Shown here one piece after another: positions 38,290 to 48,533 of a DNA stretch of 64,000 nt. This DNA comes from an uncultured Eubacteriales bacterium (GTDB lineage Bacteria > Bacillota > Clostridia > Christensenellales > Aristaeellaceae). A program made the position numbers and the translations under genes. The stretch spans positions 37,870 to 101,869 of the forward strand of contig CADBZH010000009.1 of the NCBI GenBank assembly GCA_902799045.1. The letters run 5' to 3'. The notes below the pieces were generated by a model that ran no database searches, had not been told where the DNA came from, and worked only from the letters and a program-made list of their open reading frames with translations. Position 1 is the first letter of the stretch; each line of letters opens with the position of its first letter.

Positions 38290-39138
38290 ATGACCATGCG
38301 CCTGGGAGGCACCGTCGTGGGAAGCTGGGAGACGCCCGAGCAGTGGGAGACGCTGCTGGCGCAGACCCGATTCCGGGCCGTCACCGCGCCCTTTGACTGT
38401 CGCACGCCGAAGGACGAGGTGGCGCGCTATCTGGAGATTTGCGCAAGGCATGACGTGGCGATCGCGGAGGTGGGCGTCTGGCGGAATCCGTTCGACCCCG
38501 ATCCGCAGCAGGCCGCCGGGAACCTGCGGTACGCCGTCGACCAGCTGAAGCTGGCGGACGAGACGGGCGTGCCCTGCTGCGTGAACATCGTGGGCACGGC
38601 CAGCGCCGCGGGCTGGGACGCCGCGGACCGGAGCAACTTCACCGCGGAGACCTACCGACGCGTCGTCGATTCCATCCGGTGGATCATCGATGAGGCGCGG
38701 CCAGAGCGCGCCTGCTACTGCATCGAGCCGATGCCGTGGATGGTGCCGGACAGCCCGGGGGCCTATGTGCAACTGATCGCGGACGTGGACCGGCCCCAGT
38801 TCGCCGCCCACATGGATTTTGTGAACATGATCAACTGCCCCCGGCGCTATCTGGACGCCGAGGCCTTCGTGGAGCGCTGCTTCCGGGAGCTTGCACCCCA
38901 CATCAGGAGCACCCACATCAAGGATATCCGCATGTCCCCGACGCGGCTGACCACGCTGCTGGAGGAGGTCTCCCCGGGAGAGGGGGCGCTGGACTACGTC
39001 CAGGTGCTCCAGAGCATCGACCGGCACCTGCCGAAGGACGCGCCGGTGCTGCTGGAGCACATGCAGACGGCGGAGGAATACCGCGCCGCCTATGACTACG
39101 TGGCCGCCGTGGCGGCGAAGACGGGCATTGAAATCTGA
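38290..39138 (+). CDS. Sugar phosphate isomerase/epimerase-like TIM barrel protein
   Basis: This 282-residue protein is a xylose-isomerase-like (AP endonuclease 2 superfamily) TIM barrel. The metal/substrate residues are suggested by IAEVGVW, YCIEPMPW (Glu about residue 145), AHMDFVNM (about 174), STHIKDIRM (about 210) and VLLEHMQ near the C-terminus, as in keto-sugar 3-epimerases and inosose dehydratase-like enzymes. ATG 38290 or the nearby in-frame ATG at 38296 could start it. AGGAGGG precedes both. It is 15 bases after the VOC gene and 18 before the reductase, so the three form an operon. The actual substrate is unknown. Confidence 0.85.
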   Translation: MTMRLGGTVVGSWETPEQWETLLAQTRFRAVTAPFDCRTPKDEVARYLEICARHDVAIAEVGVWRNPFDPDPQQAAGNLRYAVDQLKLADETGVPCCVNIVGTASAAGWDAADRSNFTAETYRRVVDSIRWIIDEARPERACYCIEPMPWMVPDSPGAYVQLIADVDRPQFAAHMDFVNMINCPRRYLDAEAFVERCFRELAPHIRSTHIKDIRMSPTRLTTLLEEVSPGEGALDYVQVLQSIDRHLPKDAPVLLEHMQTAEEYRAAYDYVAAVAAKTGIEI

Positions 39139-39156
39139 TACGGGAGGATACCGAAC

Positions 39157-40287
39157 ATGAAATACCGCAATTTCGGCAAGCTGGGCATCCAGGGCTCGGC
39201 CTTCGGCCTGGGCTGCATGCGCTTCAACGGCCCCGCGTCCGGCGACACCATCATCGACGAGCAGAAGGCCATCGCGCTGATCCGCCGGGCCATCGACGGC
39301 GGCGTGACCTATCTGGACACCGCCTATGTCTACCTCGACCGCACCAGCGAGATCGTGCTGGGCAAGGCGCTGCGCGACGGCTACCGCGAGAAGGTGACCA
39401 TCGCCACGAAGATGCCCATGGAGTACGTGCACAACCGCGAGGAGATGCAGGCGCTGCTGGACGAGGAGCTGAAAAAGCTGCAAACCGACCACATCGACTT
39501 CTACCTGATGCACGGCATCAACAAGGAGAAGTGGGAGTACTTCAAGTCCATCGGCGCGCCGCAGTTCTTCGAGGACATGGTGCGCGAGGGCAAGATCCGC
39601 TACAAGTGCTTCTCCTTCCACGGCCCCTATGAGGACTTTGAATTCATCATCAACGACTGGGACTGGGACATGGTGCAGATCCAGTACAACTTCATGGACG
39701 TGGACAACCAGGCCGGCACGAAGGGCCTGGAGCTGGCGGGCCGCCTGGGCATTCCGGTGGTCATCATGGAGGGCCTGCTGGGCGGACGCCTGGCCCACGC
39801 GCCGGAGAACGTGCAGGCGCTGTACGACGCCTTCCCGGTGAAGCGCTCCGCCGCCGAATGGGGCTTCCGCTGGCTCTGCAACCACCCGCAGATCGCCACG
39901 GTGCTGTCCGGCTGCAACGAGTTTGAGCAGGTGGACGACAACCTGCGCATCTTCGACACCGTCGAGCCGAACATCATGTCCGCGGACGAGCTGAAGCTGA
40001 TGGAGGACGTGCGCGTGGCCTACCTGAGCCGCACGAAGATCGGCTGCACCGGCTGCCGCTACTGCATGCCCTGCCCCAACGGCGTGGACATCCCCGGCAT
40101 CTTCAAGGCCTGGAACAACGTGGGCCTGTACAGCGTGGACCCGAAGCACGACTGGGATTTGAACCAGATCCGCGGTCGCGGCGCGGGCGCGGACAACTGC
40201 GTGGCCTGCGGCGCCTGCGAGGCCGCCTGTCCCCAGCACCTGGGAATCATCGAGGCGCTTAAACAGGCGTGGGGAGAGCTGAACTGA
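39157..40287 (+). CDS. Aldo/keto reductase with C-terminal 4Fe-4S ferredoxin domain
   Basis: This 376-residue protein joins an aldo/keto reductase barrel to a two-cluster ferredoxin tail. The barrel start FGKLGIQGSAFGLGCMRFNG, the catalytic strand YLDTAYVY (Asp/Tyr), IATKMP (Lys) and FYLMHGI (His) are intact. The tail carries CTGCRYCMPC (about residue 295) and CVACGACEAAC (about 348), enough for two 4Fe-4S clusters. This form is frequent in anaerobes. The Fe-S part may let the enzyme exchange electrons with ferredoxin rather than, or beside, NADPH. GGAGG precedes the ATG. It is the last gene of the three-gene operon. Confidence 0.93.
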   Translation: MKYRNFGKLGIQGSAFGLGCMRFNGPASGDTIIDEQKAIALIRRAIDGGVTYLDTAYVYLDRTSEIVLGKALRDGYREKVTIATKMPMEYVHNREEMQALLDEELKKLQTDHIDFYLMHGINKEKWEYFKSIGAPQFFEDMVREGKIRYKCFSFHGPYEDFEFIINDWDWDMVQIQYNFMDVDNQAGTKGLELAGRLGIPVVIMEGLLGGRLAHAPENVQALYDAFPVKRSAAEWGFRWLCNHPQIATVLSGCNEFEQVDDNLRIFDTVEPNIMSADELKLMEDVRVAYLSRTKIGCTGCRYCMPCPNGVDIPGIFKAWNNVGLYSVDPKHDWDLNQIRGRGAGADNCVACGACEAACPQHLGIIEALKQAWGELN

Positions 40288-40346
40288 CGCGCTCTGATGG
40301 CCGCATGGCCGAAGTAACCTGTAATATCCTGTTCTTGTGAATCAAG

Positions 40347-40394
40347 GGGCCCGGATTGCCACGTCGGATTGAAGCGACCTGGCGATCCGGGCCC
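40347..40394. repeat. GGGCCCGGAT...ATCCGGGCCC inverted repeat (possible terminator)
   Basis: Perfect 10-bp arms (40347-40356 and 40385-40394) enclose GCCACGTCG, which links it to the GTGGCAATCCGG repeat family. It follows the reductase operon, and a weak TT tract follows it. The rest of the 238-base gap contains CCTCCCCTGCGG, a fragment of another repeat, and the promoter of the flavodoxin operon. Confidence 0.55.
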
Positions 40395-40451
40395 TTGCCT
40401 CCCCTGCGGCAGAGGCGGCTCGCATAATTCATTAAGTTTTCGGGCAGGCTC

Positions 40452-40508
40452 TTGACAAAAGGCATAAGATAGATTAAACTAACTGATGTTAGAAATATCT
40501 AACATCAG
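40452..40508 (+). promoter_or_regulatory. Promoter and perfect 10-bp palindromic operator of the DUF3793-flavodoxin operon
   Basis: TTGACA (40452-40457), 17 bases and TAAACT (40475-40480) form the promoter. Three bases later CTGATGTTAG (40483-40492), AAATAT and CTAACATCAG (40499-40508) form a perfect palindrome over the expected transcription start. A core of TTAG-N6-CTAA recalls DtxR/IdeR-type metal-regulator boxes. Repression by a metal-sensing regulator is the simplest reading. Confidence 0.75.
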
Positions 40509-40525
40509 CGCGGGAGGAAACCATC

Positions 40526-41089
40526 ATGCTGGAGCAAGCCCTGATCGCCCACGGCGCGCCGACGCTGGCGCGGCTGAAGACCGGCAACCTGTTCAACCTG
40601 GCGTGCCCGGATCCCGAATGCCTGGCGGCGGAGATGCGCGCGCTCGCGCCCGTCCTGGGGGCAAAGGGCGTGGAGCTGACGGTGCTGCGGGCCGGGAACG
40701 GCCGGTGCCTGATGTACCTCTACCGGCCCCAGGCGCTCGAGAAGGCGCTGCGCGATCCGGAGACGGCGCGGTTCCTGCGGGAGTACGGCTATCCGGAGGG
40801 CGGTTCGGTCGGCGAGGCCCTCGACCGGCTGCGCGGCAGGGTTCGCGCGTCGGAGGCGTTCCCGCACGAGATCGGCGTGTTCCTGGGCTATCCGCTCACG
40901 GACATTCGCGGCTTCATCCGCCACGAGGGCCGAAACTGCCTGTGCTGCGGCTGCTGGAAGGTGTATTCCGAGCCCGAACGGGCGATGAAGCTGTTCGCCC
41001 GCTATCGCAAGTGCACGGAGGCCTACGTGCGCCTCTTTGCCGCGTGGTTTCCGCTTTCGCGCCTGACGGTGCAGGCCCATCCCGCATAG
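40526..41089 (+). CDS. DUF3793 family protein
   Basis: This 187-residue protein matches the DUF3793 family of Clostridia, whose members are usually found with flavodoxin and ferrous-iron transport genes. Recognisable parts are APTLARLKTGNLFNL near the N-terminus, the block LMYLYRP, FPHEIGVFLGYPL (about residues 112-124), GFIRHEGRNCLCCGCWKVY (about 130-148), with its cluster of three Cys, and AMKLFARYRKCT. The Cys cluster (CLCCGC) could bind metal or haem, which fits the iron-type operator. No biochemical function is established that I know of. GGGAGGA precedes the ATG, and the flavodoxin follows after 23 bases. Confidence 0.88.
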   Translation: MLEQALIAHGAPTLARLKTGNLFNLACPDPECLAAEMRALAPVLGAKGVELTVLRAGNGRCLMYLYRPQALEKALRDPETARFLREYGYPEGGSVGEALDRLRGRVRASEAFPHEIGVFLGYPLTDIRGFIRHEGRNCLCCGCWKVYSEPERAMKLFARYRKCTEAYVRLFAAWFPLSRLTVQAHPA

Positions 41090-41112
41090 AACATTCACAG
41101 GAGGAAAACGAT

Positions 41113-41520
41113 ATGAGCAAGGTTGCAGTGGTTTATTGGAGTGGCACCGGCAACACCGAGATGATGGCGAACGCCGTGGCCAAGGGCGCCGGCGCGGAGC
41201 TGTTCACCGCCGCGGATTTCACCGCCGACAAGGCCGCGGAATTCGACGCCATCGCCTTCGGCTGCCCAGCCATGGGCGCGGAAGAGTTGGAGGACAGCGA
41301 GTTCCAGCCGATGTTTGAAGCGGTACAGGGAAGCCTGGCGGGCAAGAAGCTCGCGCTGTTCGGCTCCTACGACTGGGGCGACGGCGAGTGGATGCGCACC
41401 TGGGCGGCGAACTGCGAGGCCGCGGGGCTGACCCTGGCGGCGGAGCCGGTGATTTGCAACAACACCCCGGACGACGAGGGCCTGGCGAACTGCGAGGCGC
41501 TGGGCAAGGCCATGGCGTAA
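41113..41520 (+). CDS. Flavodoxin
   Basis: This 135-residue flavodoxin carries FMN and replaces ferredoxin as electron carrier when iron is scarce. The FMN phosphate loop is VYWSGTGNTEMMA (about residues 7-19), followed by FGCPAMGAEE (first isoalloxazine loop) and FGSYDWGDGEWM (second loop, Tyr/Trp stacking). Length and motifs are those of short-chain clostridial flavodoxins. AGGAGG precedes the ATG. It shares the palindrome-controlled promoter with DUF3793, consistent with induction under iron limitation. Confidence 0.95.
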   Translation: MSKVAVVYWSGTGNTEMMANAVAKGAGAELFTAADFTADKAAEFDAIAFGCPAMGAEELEDSEFQPMFEAVQGSLAGKKLALFGSYDWGDGEWMRTWAANCEAAGLTLAAEPVICNNTPDDEGLANCEALGKAMA

Positions 41521-41531
41521 CAGAATCGGGA

Positions 41532-41561
41532 TTGACAGCAATCCACCGGGAATGGTAAAAT
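41532..41561 (+). promoter_or_regulatory. Sigma-A promoter of glmS
   Basis: TTGACA (41532-41537), 18 bases and TAAAAT (41556-41561). The leader is only about 45 bases, so there is no room for a glmS ribozyme. Confidence 0.7.
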
Positions 41562-41609
41562 AGCCCCATAATTTATTTGGGGCTGTTTTTCTGCCCAGGG
41601 GGACTGTAT

Positions 41610-43478
<1,869 letters not shown>

Positions 43479-43604
43479 GAAGTTCAGGTAGAAGTCCAGA
43501 CGGATTTCCTGGATTCATCACGGAACCCGGGGAATAAGCGAAATGCAGCCAGCCGATCCTGCGTTGGCGAACGGCATCGAAAGAGATAACCCGCAAGTTC
43601 CCCT

Positions 43605-44870
43605 TCAGTCAGCGCCTCGCGCCCGGAGCGTGTCCGGAAGCACGTTCTGGCTATCAACCGACCGGACTCTCAGATAATCTCCCGGCTCGATCCCTTCGGC
43701 GCCGTCCATATCGACGAGCGTCATCGGCACGGTGGCGGCGTCCAGGGCGAGGCCGTCCCCGCCGGTGAGGTTCGCGGCGACAAGGGCCAGCCCCAGGGCG
43801 TTGGGGGAGAGGACCTCCAGCGTGTCCCCGGCCCGGAACCGATTGCGCACCTCCACGCGGATGCGCCCGCCCGGCAGCGCTTCCTTCACCACGCCCACGA
43901 ACGTACAGTCGCCCAGGTACACGCCGTCCTCCGGCGCGTGCCTTTTCATTTCGCCGAAGTAGAACCCGCTGGCGTAGGCGCGGTGGCTGGCGGCGTCCAG
44001 CTCCCGCTCGAGCCGCGCGACCTGCTCCGGCGAGGCGGTGCCGTCCAGCATGCCGTCGATGCGCCGCCGGTAGGCGTTGGTCACGGTGGCGACGTAGTAG
44101 GGCGACTTCATGCGCCCCTCCAGCTTGAAGGAGGTGACGCCCGCCGCGGCCACGCAGTCGAGGAAGCCCAGCGCGTTCAGGTCGAAGGAGCTGAGGATCG
44201 TCGTGCCGCCGGCGTCCTCCTCGACGGGGAAGTATTCGCCCGGACGCTTTTCCTCCACCAGCGCGTAGCGCCAGCGGCAGGTCTGGGCGCAGGCCCCGCG
44301 GTTGGCGCTGCGGCCGGTGAGATAGGCGCTGAGCATGCAGCGGCCGGAATACGCCATGCACATCGCGCCGTGGACGAACGCTTCCAGCTCCAGGTCGGCG
44401 GGCGTCTTCGCGCGCAGCTCCGCGATCTGCTCCAGCGTCATCTCCCGCCCCAGCACCACGCGCCGCGCGCCCATGTCGTGGTAGGCGCGGGCGGCGGCGT
44501 AGTTCAGGCAGTTGGCCTGGGTGGAGACGTGCACGGCCAGTTTCGGCGCGGCTTTGCGGATCGTCGCGATCGCGCCGAGGTCCGCCACGATGGCGGCGTC
44601 CGCGCCGAGGGCGCTCAGGGCCTGGGCATAGTCGCCCAGCGCGTCGATCTCCCCGTTGGTGGGGAAGGCGTTTACGGTGACGTACAGCTTTCGTCCCAGG
44701 GCGTGGGCCCGCCTTGCCGCCTCGGAAAGCGCGTCCATTGCAAAGCCCGCCGAACCGGCCCGCAACTGCAGCTTCGGCCCGCCCACGTACACCGCGTCCG
44801 CCCCGAAGCGCAGGGCCGCTTCCAGCGATTCCATCGACCCGGCAGGGGAGAGAAGTTCGTATTGAGACAT
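43605..44870 (-). CDS. Peptidase U32 family protein (TrhP/RlhA-like)
   Basis: This 421-residue protein is in the U32 family. Relatives act in hydroxylation of tRNA or rRNA (TrhP, RlhA) or as collagenase-like peptidases. It opens with ELLSPAGSMESLEAALRFGA, as usual. It has the TIM-barrel segment and the Fe-S-type cysteines in HGAMCMAYSGRCML and NRGACAQTCRW (about residues 167-203), then FKLEGRMKSPYYVATV. A C-terminal beta domain follows. ATG 44870 fits the family start. A GTG and another codon upstream (to 44882) are possible. On context alone a tRNA-modifying role is the likelier one, but it is not proven. Confidence 0.9.
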   Translation of the reverse strand: MSQYELLSPAGSMESLEAALRFGADAVYVGGPKLQLRAGSAGFAMDALSEAARRAHALGRKLYVTVNAFPTNGEIDALGDYAQALSALGADAAIVADLGAIATIRKAAPKLAVHVSTQANCLNYAAARAYHDMGARRVVLGREMTLEQIAELRAKTPADLELEAFVHGAMCMAYSGRCMLSAYLTGRSANRGACAQTCRWRYALVEEKRPGEYFPVEEDAGGTTILSSFDLNALGFLDCVAAAGVTSFKLEGRMKSPYYVATVTNAYRRRIDGMLDGTASPEQVARLERELDAASHRAYASGFYFGEMKRHAPEDGVYLGDCTFVGVVKEALPGGRIRVEVRNRFRAGDTLEVLSPNALGLALVAANLTGGDGLALDAATVPMTLVDMDGAEGIEPGDYLRVRSVDSQNVLPDTLRARGAD

Positions 44871-44933
44871 ATCGTTCACCAACCTAAAGCAAGCTGACCG
44901 GGGTGTCGGGGGTCGAGTGCCCCAGAATGAAAC

Positions 44934-44962
44934 CGTCCCTGACGACCTGTGCGTCAGGGACG
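44934..44962. terminator. Inverted repeat between U32 and YesL-like genes
   Basis: CGTCCCTGACG (44934-44944) and CGTCAGGGACG (44952-44962) form a perfect 11-bp stem with a 7-base loop, located just past the YesL-like stop on the minus strand. No long T-run follows, so it may be a Rho-independent terminator of weak type or an mRNA-stabilising hairpin. Confidence 0.55.
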
Positions 44963-44999
44963 TGGCTTTGGCGGGGGAAGCGGGTCCCCGCCCTGTTCG

Positions 45000-45923
45000 T
45001 CAGTCTTCGTCGTCCTCGGGGATATACGTCACGTCGTCCCAATCCTCGGGTCGCAGGCCGATGTTCGTGCGGGCGCCCTCGATCCTGGGGTTGAGGTAGG
45101 TCTCGAACAGCCAGTTGGCGTAGGAGGCCACGATCAGCTTGTTGAAGGCCACCAGGAACACCAGGTACAGCAGGACCACGATCAGCAGCACCTGCATCTG
45201 GATGCTGGGGATCAGCAGCGCCAGGCCCAGGCCCACCGCCGGCACCACCAGCGTCAGCAGCTTGATCAGCACCGCGAAGGGCAGCTTGGCCACGCTCAGC
45301 AGCACGGAATTGCGGATCACGTCCCTGATCTTCAGGTCGTAGGTGATCAGCATCGGGTAGGCCAGCATGCTCGCCAGCCCCCACACGATGCCCACCAGCA
45401 TCATCAGCCCCAGCGGCGCCACGAACAGGCTGCTTTGGGCGATCATGCTGCCGTAAAAGCGCCAGCCGGTGAACAGCACGAAGGGCAGCACGCCGTCGAT
45501 CACCGAAATCACCAGCGATTGCTTCCAGTTGGCCTTCACGGCGTCCTTGAAGTCGCTGATCACGAAGCTGTGCTCGTCCCGCGCCCAGTTGCGCAGCACA
45601 TAGCTGACGCCGGCGTTGAACGGGCCGGTGATGGCGATGCAGGGCGCCAGGATGAGCAGCCAGGTCGCCAGCAGCCCGGTGATCTCGTCGCTGGTGAAGG
45701 TCTCGATGCCGTTCAGCAGCGCCGTCACGTTCAGCGCCGTCCAGATAATGGCCGGGATCCAGGCGACCATGTACAGCAGGTTCACGCCGAACAGCGCGCT
45801 CCAGCGCACCTTGAATACCTCTGCGAACAGCTGGCGGCGGTTCTGGGGCATGTTCTCGATGGTGTAATCGGCCTTGCCCTGCTTGCCGTAGTAGTAGTTG
45901 TTCATGATGTTCCGAAGACCCAT
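45000..45923 (-). CDS. YesL-like DUF624 membrane protein
   Basis: This 307-residue membrane protein has about six spans and resembles the YesL/DUF624 family, usually seen next to LplB/LplC-type sugar transport genes. Typical parts are the N-terminal NNYYYGKQGKADYT, a stretch with FKVRWSALFGVNLLYM (about residues 38-53), GPFNAGVSYVLRNWARDEH (about 101-119) and the following segment FKDAVKANWKQSL. Family length is often near 200, so this version has an additional C-terminal part. Here it stands alone, far from the transport operon at 11.5-15.4 kb. Its role is not known. Confidence 0.8.
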   Translation of the reverse strand: MGLRNIMNNYYYGKQGKADYTIENMPQNRRQLFAEVFKVRWSALFGVNLLYMVAWIPAIIWTALNVTALLNGIETFTSDEITGLLATWLLILAPCIAITGPFNAGVSYVLRNWARDEHSFVISDFKDAVKANWKQSLVISVIDGVLPFVLFTGWRFYGSMIAQSSLFVAPLGLMMLVGIVWGLASMLAYPMLITYDLKIRDVIRNSVLLSVAKLPFAVLIKLLTLVVPAVGLGLALLIPSIQMQVLLIVVLLYLVFLVAFNKLIVASYANWLFETYLNPRIEGARTNIGLRPEDWDDVTYIPEDDED

Positions 45924-46023
45924 GGAGACACCTCCGCGTATGACTCATTACCAATCAGTATACACGCAAAAAGTCATATTTGCAACCGAGAAAATAAAAA
46001 ATGACCGCATTTGGACATTCATG

Positions 46024-46052
46024 TTGCAATTTTGACAAGAATAGGATATAAT
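46024..46052 (+). promoter_or_regulatory. Sigma-A promoter of alr
   Basis: TTGCAA (46024-46029), 17 bases and TATAAT (46047-46052). An alternative TTGACA at 46032 is too close to the -10 box. Confidence 0.7.
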
Positions 46053-46101
46053 AGCTATCTGTTAGAATGTGCGGCTGATGCCGGAGAGGGGGGAGGGCCC
46101 C

Positions 46102-47199
46102 TTGCGACCCACGATCATGACCGTTTCCACGGAGGCTGTCGCCGCCAACGCGCGGGCGATTCGACGCGCCCTGCCGGCGCACGTTCGCATGATGTGCGTC
46201 GTGAAGGCCGACGCCTATGGCCACGACGCCCTGCGCGTGGCCCGCAGGCTGCGCGGCTGTGGCACGGACGCCTTTGCCGTCGCCATCGTCGAGGAGGCCG
46301 AGGCGCTTCGGCGCGGGGGCATCGACGACATGATCCTGATCCTCGGCGGCGCCTGCGAGGAATCGCTGCGCCAGGCGGTGCGCTGCGGCGCGTCCCAGGC
46401 GGTTTATTCTGAGGCGGCGCTGGACATATTGCGGGATGAGGCCGTCAAGACCGGCAAGCCCGCCCGGGCGCATTTGAAGATCGACACCGGCATGTCCCGC
46501 GTGGGCGTGCGGGGGACGGAGGCGCTCGGAAAGCTGCTGGATCGCTGGCAGCGATGCCCGGAGGTCGTCATGGAGGGCGCGTTCACCCACTTCTGCGTCG
46601 CCGACAGCGACCCGGACTTCACCGCCCTGCAGAACGCGCGCTTTCGCGAGGCCCTGGCGGCCATCCGCGCGGCGGGCTTCGCGCCCATCGCCCACGCCGC
46701 GGCCACCAGCGCCATGCTGAAGGAAGACCTGCAATACGACATGGTGCGCCCGGGCATCGGCCTCTACGGCTCGTGCCTGCCGGAGCTGGCCGGGCAGATC
46801 GACAACGCCCAGACGCTTTCGACCCGCCCGATCCGCCTGCAGGCCATCGCGGCGGGGGACACCGTGGGCTATGGCCGCACGTTCACCGCCCGACGCGACA
46901 GCCTCATCATGACGCTGCCCATCGGCTACGGCGACGGCTATCCCCGCGTCCTCTCCAATCGCGCCAGCGTGCTGGTGAAGGGCCGGCGCGCGCCGCTGGT
47001 CGGTCGGGTGTGCATGGACATGGTCATGGCCGACGTGACGGACATCGAGGGCGTGACGCTGGACGACGAGGTGGTGCTGATGGGCCGCCAGGGGGCCGAG
47101 CGCATCACGCCGGACGAGCTGGCGGAGCTGGCCGGGACGATCCCATACGAGATCATGCTGGGCTTCTCCAGCCGGATCCCGGTCGAAGTGATCGACTGA
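46102..47199 (+). CDS. alr: Alanine racemase
   Basis: This 365-residue PLP enzyme converts L- to D-alanine for peptidoglycan. The PLP lysine is in VVKADAYGHD (about residue 31). The family also shows HLKIDTGMSRVG (about 124-135), RPGIGLYG (about 218-225) and GYGDGYPR with the second catalytic Tyr in the VGYGRTF/PIGYGDGY region. CMDMVMADVT and the ending GFSSRIPVEVID are present. I start at TTG 46102, since GGGGGGAGGG lies four to eight bases upstream and MRPT fits the family start. The ATG at 46069 has no ribosome-binding site. Confidence 0.96.
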   Translation: MRPTIMTVSTEAVAANARAIRRALPAHVRMMCVVKADAYGHDALRVARRLRGCGTDAFAVAIVEEAEALRRGGIDDMILILGGACEESLRQAVRCGASQAVYSEAALDILRDEAVKTGKPARAHLKIDTGMSRVGVRGTEALGKLLDRWQRCPEVVMEGAFTHFCVADSDPDFTALQNARFREALAAIRAAGFAPIAHAAATSAMLKEDLQYDMVRPGIGLYGSCLPELAGQIDNAQTLSTRPIRLQAIAAGDTVGYGRTFTARRDSLIMTLPIGYGDGYPRVLSNRASVLVKGRRAPLVGRVCMDMVMADVTDIEGVTLDDEVVLMGRQGAERITPDELAELAGTIPYEIMLGFSSRIPVEVID

Positions 47200-47252
47200 A
47201 TGAGCCTTCCCGTCGGGAAAGGCGGCGCGCAGCGCCGGATGAGGTGTGACAG

Positions 47253-47894
47253 ATGAGCATATCGGATATGTGGAAGACCAACGTCGTGACGCTGGTGATG
47301 CTGATATTCCTAAACCTGGGCCTGTTCAGCCTGAACAACACGCTGGCCTGGACCATACTGGGGCTGATCCTGCTGGCGGGGTCGATGTTCCTGTGCTTCC
47401 GCCAGGGCATGGCCTATGGCCACGAGGCCTGCCGCCTGCGCTCGACCCTCGGCAACGCGGCCAAATCCGCCGACGCCTCGGTGGAGGCGAAGGTCGAGAA
47501 GAGCGCCTTCAGCGTCAGCCGCGGCATCAAGGCCGTGCTGTCGGTGGCGTTGCCGGCGTATGTCGTCGGGTGCGCCTACATCGTCTGTACGCTTTTGAAG
47601 GTGGAGCAGCTGGAGATGCCGCTGCGGCTCGCCTCGTGGGTGCTGGCCGCGCCGTTCTGGCCCTGCATGCTGCCCTTTTCGCAGACCTTTGACCGCCTGA
47701 CGGGCTGGGTGGCGGCGGTGTTGATGATCTCGCCGTTCATACTGCCGCTGTCCACGTTCGCGGGCTATATGCAGGGCCCGAAGCTGTGGGCAAAGTCCGA
47801 AAAGGCCATGGCCGAGGGCAGGCGCCGGGCCAAGGCAAAGAGCCGCGTGACGCGCAAAAAGCGGGTTCCGAGGGCCGAAAGGCCTGAAATTTGA
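47253..47894 (+). CDS. Four-span membrane protein of unknown function
   Basis: This 213-residue protein has two spans close together near the N-terminus (about residues 10-47), a charged cytoplasmic stretch (LGNAAKSADASVEAKVEK), two or three further spans (about 92-172) and a strongly basic C-terminal tail (RRRAKAKSRVTRKKR). GAGGTG stands upstream of the ATG. It follows alr after 53 bases on the same strand and is followed by a new promoter, so it is likely cotranscribed with alr. I do not recognise the family. Confidence 0.65.
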   Translation: MSISDMWKTNVVTLVMLIFLNLGLFSLNNTLAWTILGLILLAGSMFLCFRQGMAYGHEACRLRSTLGNAAKSADASVEAKVEKSAFSVSRGIKAVLSVALPAYVVGCAYIVCTLLKVEQLEMPLRLASWVLAAPFWPCMLPFSQTFDRLTGWVAAVLMISPFILPLSTFAGYMQGPKLWAKSEKAMAEGRRRAKAKSRVTRKKRVPRAERPEI

Positions 47895-47913
47895 TATTTT
47901 TTCGAAAAACCGA

Positions 47914-47942
47914 TTGCAAATGCAGCACAATTATGATATAAT
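47914..47942 (+). promoter_or_regulatory. Sigma-A promoter of rsmD
   Basis: TTGCAA (47914-47919), 17 bases and TATAAT (47937-47942), 24 bases before the start codon. Confidence 0.75.
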
Positions 47943-47966
47943 TGAGACAATATCATAGGTGGACTT

Positions 47967-48533
47967 ATGCGCATTATTTCTGGAGAGGCCAAGGGGCGCA
48001 CGCTTTTCGCCCCATCCGGCCAGGATACGCGCCCCACATCCGACAAGATTCGGGGGTCGCTGTTCAACATCATCGGCGCGCGCGTGCTGGACGCGCGGGT
48101 GCTGGATCTGTTTGGCGGCACGGGCGCGCTGGCGCTGGAGGCGCTGAGCCGGGGCGCGGAATCCGCGGTGATCGCGGACAACTCCCGGGCGGCCCAACAG
48201 GCCATCGACCGGAACGCGCGCAGCGTGCTGAAGGACGAGTTCAGCTATCGCGCCCAGCTGATCCGCGGCGACTATCGCAGCGCCATCGGCGCGATGGAGG
48301 GCCGGATGTTCGATCTGGTGTTCCTCGACCCGCCCTATCGCATGGTGGAGGCCTATGGGGACGCGCTCAAGCGGCTTTTGCAGGCGGATATGCTGGCGCC
48401 GGGCTGTCTGATCGTGCTGGAAAGGCAGCGCGAGGCGAGCGTGGCGCTGCCGGAGCCGTTCAACGTGATCGATACCCGCAACTACAGCGACACGGCCGTG
48501 GATTTCGTGGAGTTGAGCGCTGCGGAAGCATAA
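47967..48533 (+). CDS. rsmD: 16S rRNA (guanine(966)-N(2))-methyltransferase
   Basis: This 188-residue SAM-dependent enzyme methylates G966 of 16S rRNA. It has MRIISGEAKGRTLFAP at the start, the T-R-PTSDKIRGSLFNI segment, SAM-binding LDLFGGTGALALEALSRGA (about residues 47-65) and the catalytic motif FLDPPYRM (about 117-124), all standard for RsmD. In many Firmicutes coaD follows, but here a coiled-coil gene comes next and coaD is not in the window. Confidence 0.95.
   Translation: MRIISGEAKGRTLFAPSGQDTRPTSDKIRGSLFNIIGARVLDARVLDLFGGTGALALEALSRGAESAVIADNSRAAQQAIDRNARSVLKDEFSYRAQLIRGDYRSAIGAMEGRMFDLVFLDPPYRMVEAYGDALKRLLQADMLAPGCLIVLERQREASVALPEPFNVIDTRNYSDTAVDFVELSAAEA

Noticed and set aside
36214-40239. 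A 1,341-codon open frame on the minus strand running through the MATE gene and far upstream
   Set aside because: Beyond 37596 it is the antisense shadow of the VOC, TIM-barrel and reductase genes in GC-rich DNA. The MATE protein has a normal start at 37596.
41521-41609. glmS ribozyme before glmS
   Set aside because: The leader between promoter and start codon is about 45 bases, too short for the ribozyme core, and I see no matching core sequence.
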